A stretch of 64,000 nucleotides of DNA from positions 45,246-109,245 of the forward strand of contig NZ_JAAOMP010000116.1 in assembly GCF_018853815.1 (NCBI RefSeq). Reading direction: 5' to 3'. The stretch is from Acidithiobacillus sulfurivorans (GTDB lineage Bacteria; Pseudomonadota; Gammaproteobacteria; Acidithiobacillales; Acidithiobacillaceae). The first letter of the stretch is position 1. Every line of letters begins with the position of its first letter. The notes below the pieces were generated by a model. It saw only the letters and a program-made list of their open reading frames with translations, searched no databases and had not been told where the DNA came from. This document shows positions 61,282 to 64,000 of the stretch, piece after piece. The translations under genes and the position numbers were made by a program.

Positions 61282-61791
61282 ATGGCAGAAAAAACCGGAA
61301 AAAGTAAACTGATTATAATTTTGATTGCAGTCATTGTGTTGCTGGTGATTATTGGTGGTGCTGCTGTCTGGTGGTTCATGATACGTTCCACTTCCGCTCC
61401 TACCCCTGCACAAATCGCCCAAAAACAGGCTCAACAAAAACTTCAGAACACCAAGTTCATTGACCTTGGCTCCCTGGTAACCAATTTACAGAGTGCAGAT
61501 GGCAATACGCACTACATACAGGTTCAGATTCAGCTGAAAACTTATGATCCTTCGGTAGAAGCCTCTGTCAAATCGTATATGCCCGAAATCCGCAATGGCA
61601 TTCTGCTGTTATTGAGTGCTCAGAATGCCGATACTGTCAGCCAGCCAGCGGTGCGTGATCAGCTCCTACAAAAAATTAAAGAGCAGGTTAATAAAGTGCT
61701 GGAAACAGATGGCGGTGCCCTTGCTAAACCGGCACCAGAGAAAAGTCCGCCCATAGCGGCCGTTTATTTTGCCAGTTTTGTTGTTCAATAG
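61282..61791 (+). CDS. fliL: Flagellar basal-body associated protein FliL
   Basis: 169 residues. N-terminal membrane helix (LIIILIAVIVLLVIIGGAAV) followed by the periplasmic FliL domain (IDLGSLVTNLQSADGNTHYI, QVQIQLKTYDPSVEASVKSY). It rings the stators and improves torque. Its place next to motAB rather than before fliM is unlike Pseudomonas. Confidence 0.92.
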   Translation: MAEKTGKSKLIIILIAVIVLLVIIGGAAVWWFMIRSTSAPTPAQIAQKQAQQKLQNTKFIDLGSLVTNLQSADGNTHYIQVQIQLKTYDPSVEASVKSYMPEIRNGILLLLSAQNADTVSQPAVRDQLLQKIKEQVNKVLETDGGALAKPAPEKSPPIAAVYFASFVVQ

Positions 61792-61804
61792 TGGGATTTA
61801 ACGC

Positions 61805-62665
61805 ATGTTTCTGATTATTGGCTATGTGATTGCACTGGGTGCCATTTTTGGTGGTTTCATGTTGGAAGGCGGTGCCATCACTGCGCTGATCCAGCCATAT
61901 GAACTTCTCATGATTGGCGGGGGTGCTTTCGGCGCCTTTTTTGCAGCGACTTTTCCCCGCACTTTCAAGGCCGTTATTAAATCTCTTCCGCTGGCCTTTA
62001 AAGGGTCAAAGTACAACAAAGCCGTTTATATGGAACTACTCAGTTTGCTCAATGAGCTTTTTAGTAAGATTCGCCAGGGTGGGCTCATGTCTGTTGAGGG
62101 TGATGTTGATGACCCGGCGGCCAGTGAATTATTCAAAAAATATCCGCGTATTGTTGCGGATCATCATGTCATGGAGTTCATGACTGACTACTTGCGCCTG
62201 ATGATTGGCGGAAATCTTGGCGCATTCGAAATGGAAAATCTCATGGATGTGGATATTGACACCCATCATCGGGAGATGGAAATTCCTATTCATGCCCTGG
62301 TTCGTACAGCAGACGGAATGCCCGCTTTTGGTATCGTTGCTGCGGTAATGGGCGTGGTTAATACCATGGGTTCCGTGGATAAGCCGCCTTCCGTGCTGGG
62401 TGAGTTAATTGCAGCAGCCTTGGTAGGTACTTTTCTGGGTATTCTTCTGGGTTATGCCGTTTTGTCGCCTTTGGCTTCGCGAATGGAAGATCGGGCAGCA
62501 GAAGGCAGTAAAATCTTTGAATGTATCAAGGTGGCGTTACTGGCGACTATGAATGCTTATCCTCCCCAGGTGGCTGTGGAATTTGGCCGTAAGGTTTTAT
62601 ATTCGACAGAACGTCCAAGCTTTCAAGAGTTGGACAATCATTTGCGGGAGCTCAAGGGGAAATGA
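61805..62665 (+). CDS. motA: Flagellar motor stator protein MotA
   Basis: 286 residues, the length of E. coli-type MotA (295). First helix FLIIGYVIALGAIFGGFMLE, then PYELLMIGGGAFGAFFAATF. A cytoplasmic region with charged torque residues is followed by two more helices (MPAFGIVAAVMGVVNTMGSV, LIAAALVGTFLGILLGYAVL). Pairs with MotB encoded 6 bases later. Second MotA-family gene in the window, with MotC at 57262. Confidence 0.96.
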   Translation: MFLIIGYVIALGAIFGGFMLEGGAITALIQPYELLMIGGGAFGAFFAATFPRTFKAVIKSLPLAFKGSKYNKAVYMELLSLLNELFSKIRQGGLMSVEGDVDDPAASELFKKYPRIVADHHVMEFMTDYLRLMIGGNLGAFEMENLMDVDIDTHHREMEIPIHALVRTADGMPAFGIVAAVMGVVNTMGSVDKPPSVLGELIAAALVGTFLGILLGYAVLSPLASRMEDRAAEGSKIFECIKVALLATMNAYPPQVAVEFGRKVLYSTERPSFQELDNHLRELKGK

Positions 62666-62671
62666 CACATC

Positions 62672-63682
62672 ATGGCTGAAGATGGAAAAAATAAGCCTAT
62701 TGTCATAAAACGCATCAAGAAAGGGGGTGGTGGAGGACACGGCGGTGCCTGGAAAATCGCTTATGCTGATTTTATTACCGCCATGATGGCTTTCTTTTTG
62801 CTGATGTGGTTGTTGGGGTCCACGACCAAGGCACAATTACAAGGTATTTCTCAGTGGTTTAAGAATCCTGAGAGGGTTTCTTTGATGGGTGGACCCGGAA
62901 GTGGTTCTTCCAATTCCATTCTGTCTGGTGGCGGCAAGAATCTGACGAAAACTGTTGGAGAAATTCAGCGCGGCGAAAAGCGGCAAAATCTTGCCAGTAA
63001 TCCGACCATCACTACAGCTGAAGAAGAAACCGATCGTAAGAATCTGGAACATTTGAAAAAGGCTCTGGAAGCACAAATTGCCAGCAATCCTGCACTGGCT
63101 GCTTTTCGTCATCAGTTGCTGATCAATATTACTCCGGAAGGCTTGCGAATCCAGGTGGTCGATAGTGCCAAACGTTCCATGTTCCCGAATGGAAGTACTG
63201 TCCTGGAGCCTTATGCCCAAACGATTTTCAAGGCCATTGCACCAACCTTGAATCAATTGCCCAATCAAATCAGCATTACCGGACATACGGATGCCGTACG
63301 GTATGCTAATGGCGGCAAGGGCTATAGTAATTTCAATCTGTCGGCAGGACGCGCCAATGCTGTTCGTCAGGTGCTGGTTCAGAATGGCCTGGATGAGAGT
63401 AAAATACTGAGAGTAGTCGGCATGGGATCAGCGGTGTTGTACGTGCCCAAAGAGCCGGACTCTCCCTTGAATAGACGAGTAAGCATTGTAGTATTAAGTC
63501 AAAAAGCGGCACTACGGATAGTTAATAACCAGAAGATGGAAAAAAGTGTGGATAATACCAGTGCTGCTCAACAAGTCATCGGTGGAGCTGCCGCACAGCC
63601 CACTATTGCTGAGAGTGTTTCCTCAGCCAATCCAGGAGCACTTCCATTGTCATTGGCCGCGCCCGTAAAAAGCCCTGCGTAA
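62672..63682 (+). CDS. motB: Flagellar motor stator protein MotB
   Basis: 336 residues. Basic N-terminus with a Gly run, then one membrane helix with proton-binding D33 (AYADFITAMMAFFLLMWLLG) and plug region. OmpA-like domain at about 170-290 ([33 protein letters not shown]). Distinct from MotD at 7482. Its 3' end overlaps the convergent EAL fragment by 80 bases. Confidence 0.96.
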   Translation: MAEDGKNKPIVIKRIKKGGGGGHGGAWKIAYADFITAMMAFFLLMWLLGSTTKAQLQGISQWFKNPERVSLMGGPGSGSSNSILSGGGKNLTKTVGEIQRGEKRQNLASNPTITTAEEETDRKNLEHLKKALEAQIASNPALAAFRHQLLINITPEGLRIQVVDSAKRSMFPNGSTVLEPYAQTIFKAIAPTLNQLPNQISITGHTDAVRYANGGKGYSNFNLSAGRANAVRQVLVQNGLDESKILRVVGMGSAVLYVPKEPDSPLNRRVSIVVLSQKAALRIVNNQKMEKSVDNTSAAQQVIGGAAAQPTIAESVSSANPGALPLSLAAPVKSPA

Positions 63683-63956
63683 ACTCAACCCCTGCTTCCA
63701 GCAAAAATTTTTCCTCTTCAAGCGTTTCAACACCTTCTGCAACGATGCGTAGCTTGATGGCTTTAGCGATAGCGATGATGGCTTCGACGAGGGTTTGTGT
63801 AGAATGATTGATGAGCATGCTGCGGACAAAACTCTGATCAATTTTCAAGGTGCTGAATGGTAGTTGATTAAGCATGCTCAGTGATGAGTAACCCGTGCCA
63901 AAATCATCCAGGGCAAGTATGGTGGACCCATGAGTCAAGACAAAAAGAGCGAGAGT
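63603..63956 (-). pseudogene. C-terminal fragment of an EAL-domain c-di-GMP phosphodiesterase
   Basis: The open stretch encodes the back half of an EAL domain: LALDDFGTGYSSLSML (with the DDFGTGYSS motif), LKIDQSFV, IVAEGVETLEEEKFLLEAGV and the closing TQGFLRARPM. The first half, including the EAL motif and early metal ligands, is missing: an in-frame TAA at 63957-63959 blocks the frame just upstream. As it stands it could not be active. Either the gene was cut by insertion or rearrangement or a nonsense change separates the halves; the window ends 41 bases later, so this cannot be settled. Confidence 0.7.
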
Positions 63957-64000
63957 TTAAGCTAGTCTGGTTTCTAACATTGCAGCAGAATGGCGCTGCC

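Overview
The window is almost entirely one flagellar and chemotaxis gene cluster of a polar-flagellate, Gram-negative, gammaproteobacterial-type organism. The evidence is an outer-membrane L ring and P ring (FlgH, FlgI), FlhF/FlhG polar placement proteins, a FleQ-FleS-FleR/sigma-54/FliA regulatory cascade, and two stator sets (MotAB and MotCD) as in Pseudomonas. The exported proteins (flagellin, FliD, FlgE, FlgK, FlgL) are very rich in Ser, Gly, Asn and Gln and poor in charged residues. With moderate GC, this would fit an acidophile such as an Acidithiobacillus relative, but that assignment is a guess. No rRNA, tRNA, CRISPR array or complete insertion sequence was seen.

Layout. Positions 1-8327 run leftward: motD, then a chemotaxis operon cheY-cheZ-cheA-(MCP-hairpin-like protein)-(diiron ODP sensor)-(CZB receptor)-cheV-(CZB receptor, cut by the window edge). 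Positions 8539-9282 hold a rightward YcgR-type PilZ protein. Positions 9262-11589 run leftward: flgA-flgM-flgN-csrA-fliW. From 11875 to 58172 everything runs rightward: flgBCDEFGHIJ, a FlgN-like gene, flgKL, a six-gene AT-richer sugar-modification island (22882-31392), fliC, flaG, fliD, fliS, a tPilZ gene, fleQ-like, fleS, fleR, fliEFGHIJK, fliMNOPQR, flhBA, flhF, flhG, fliA, motC and a 51-codon gene. Two diguanylate cyclase genes run leftward (58151-60664). A second fliS-like gene, fliL, motA and motB run rightward (60808-63682). The window ends in a truncated EAL fragment.

Regulation is readable in the DNA. Four sites share a FliA (sigma-28) pattern TnAAGTTT-N12-GCCGTTAT: upstream of fliC, the second fliS, cheY and flgM. 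Several sites match the sigma-54 pattern TGGC-N7-TTGC: upstream of flgB, flgA, fliE and the diguanylate cyclase pair, with weaker ones before cheY, ycgR and fliK. The fliC leader carries a hairpin with an AGGA loop plus a GGA in its ribosome binding site, which is the arrangement CsrA binds. csrA and fliW are adjacent in the same window, so a FliW-CsrA-flagellin checkpoint is likely. Cyclic-di-GMP is a second theme: two GGDEF enzymes, a YcgR-type PilZ protein, a tPilZ protein and an EAL remnant.

The most novel-looking parts are three. First is the chemotaxis operon, which joins an ODP diiron protein (a probable oxygen/iron sensor), soluble zinc-binding CZB receptors and a degenerate receptor-hairpin protein, with no cheW, cheR or cheB in view. 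Second is the flagellin-modification island, where an ATP-grasp ligase accompanies FdtA/FdtB-type 3-amino-sugar enzymes and no acyltransferase is seen. Third is a chimeric giant glycosyltransferase whose base composition switches sharply inside the gene.
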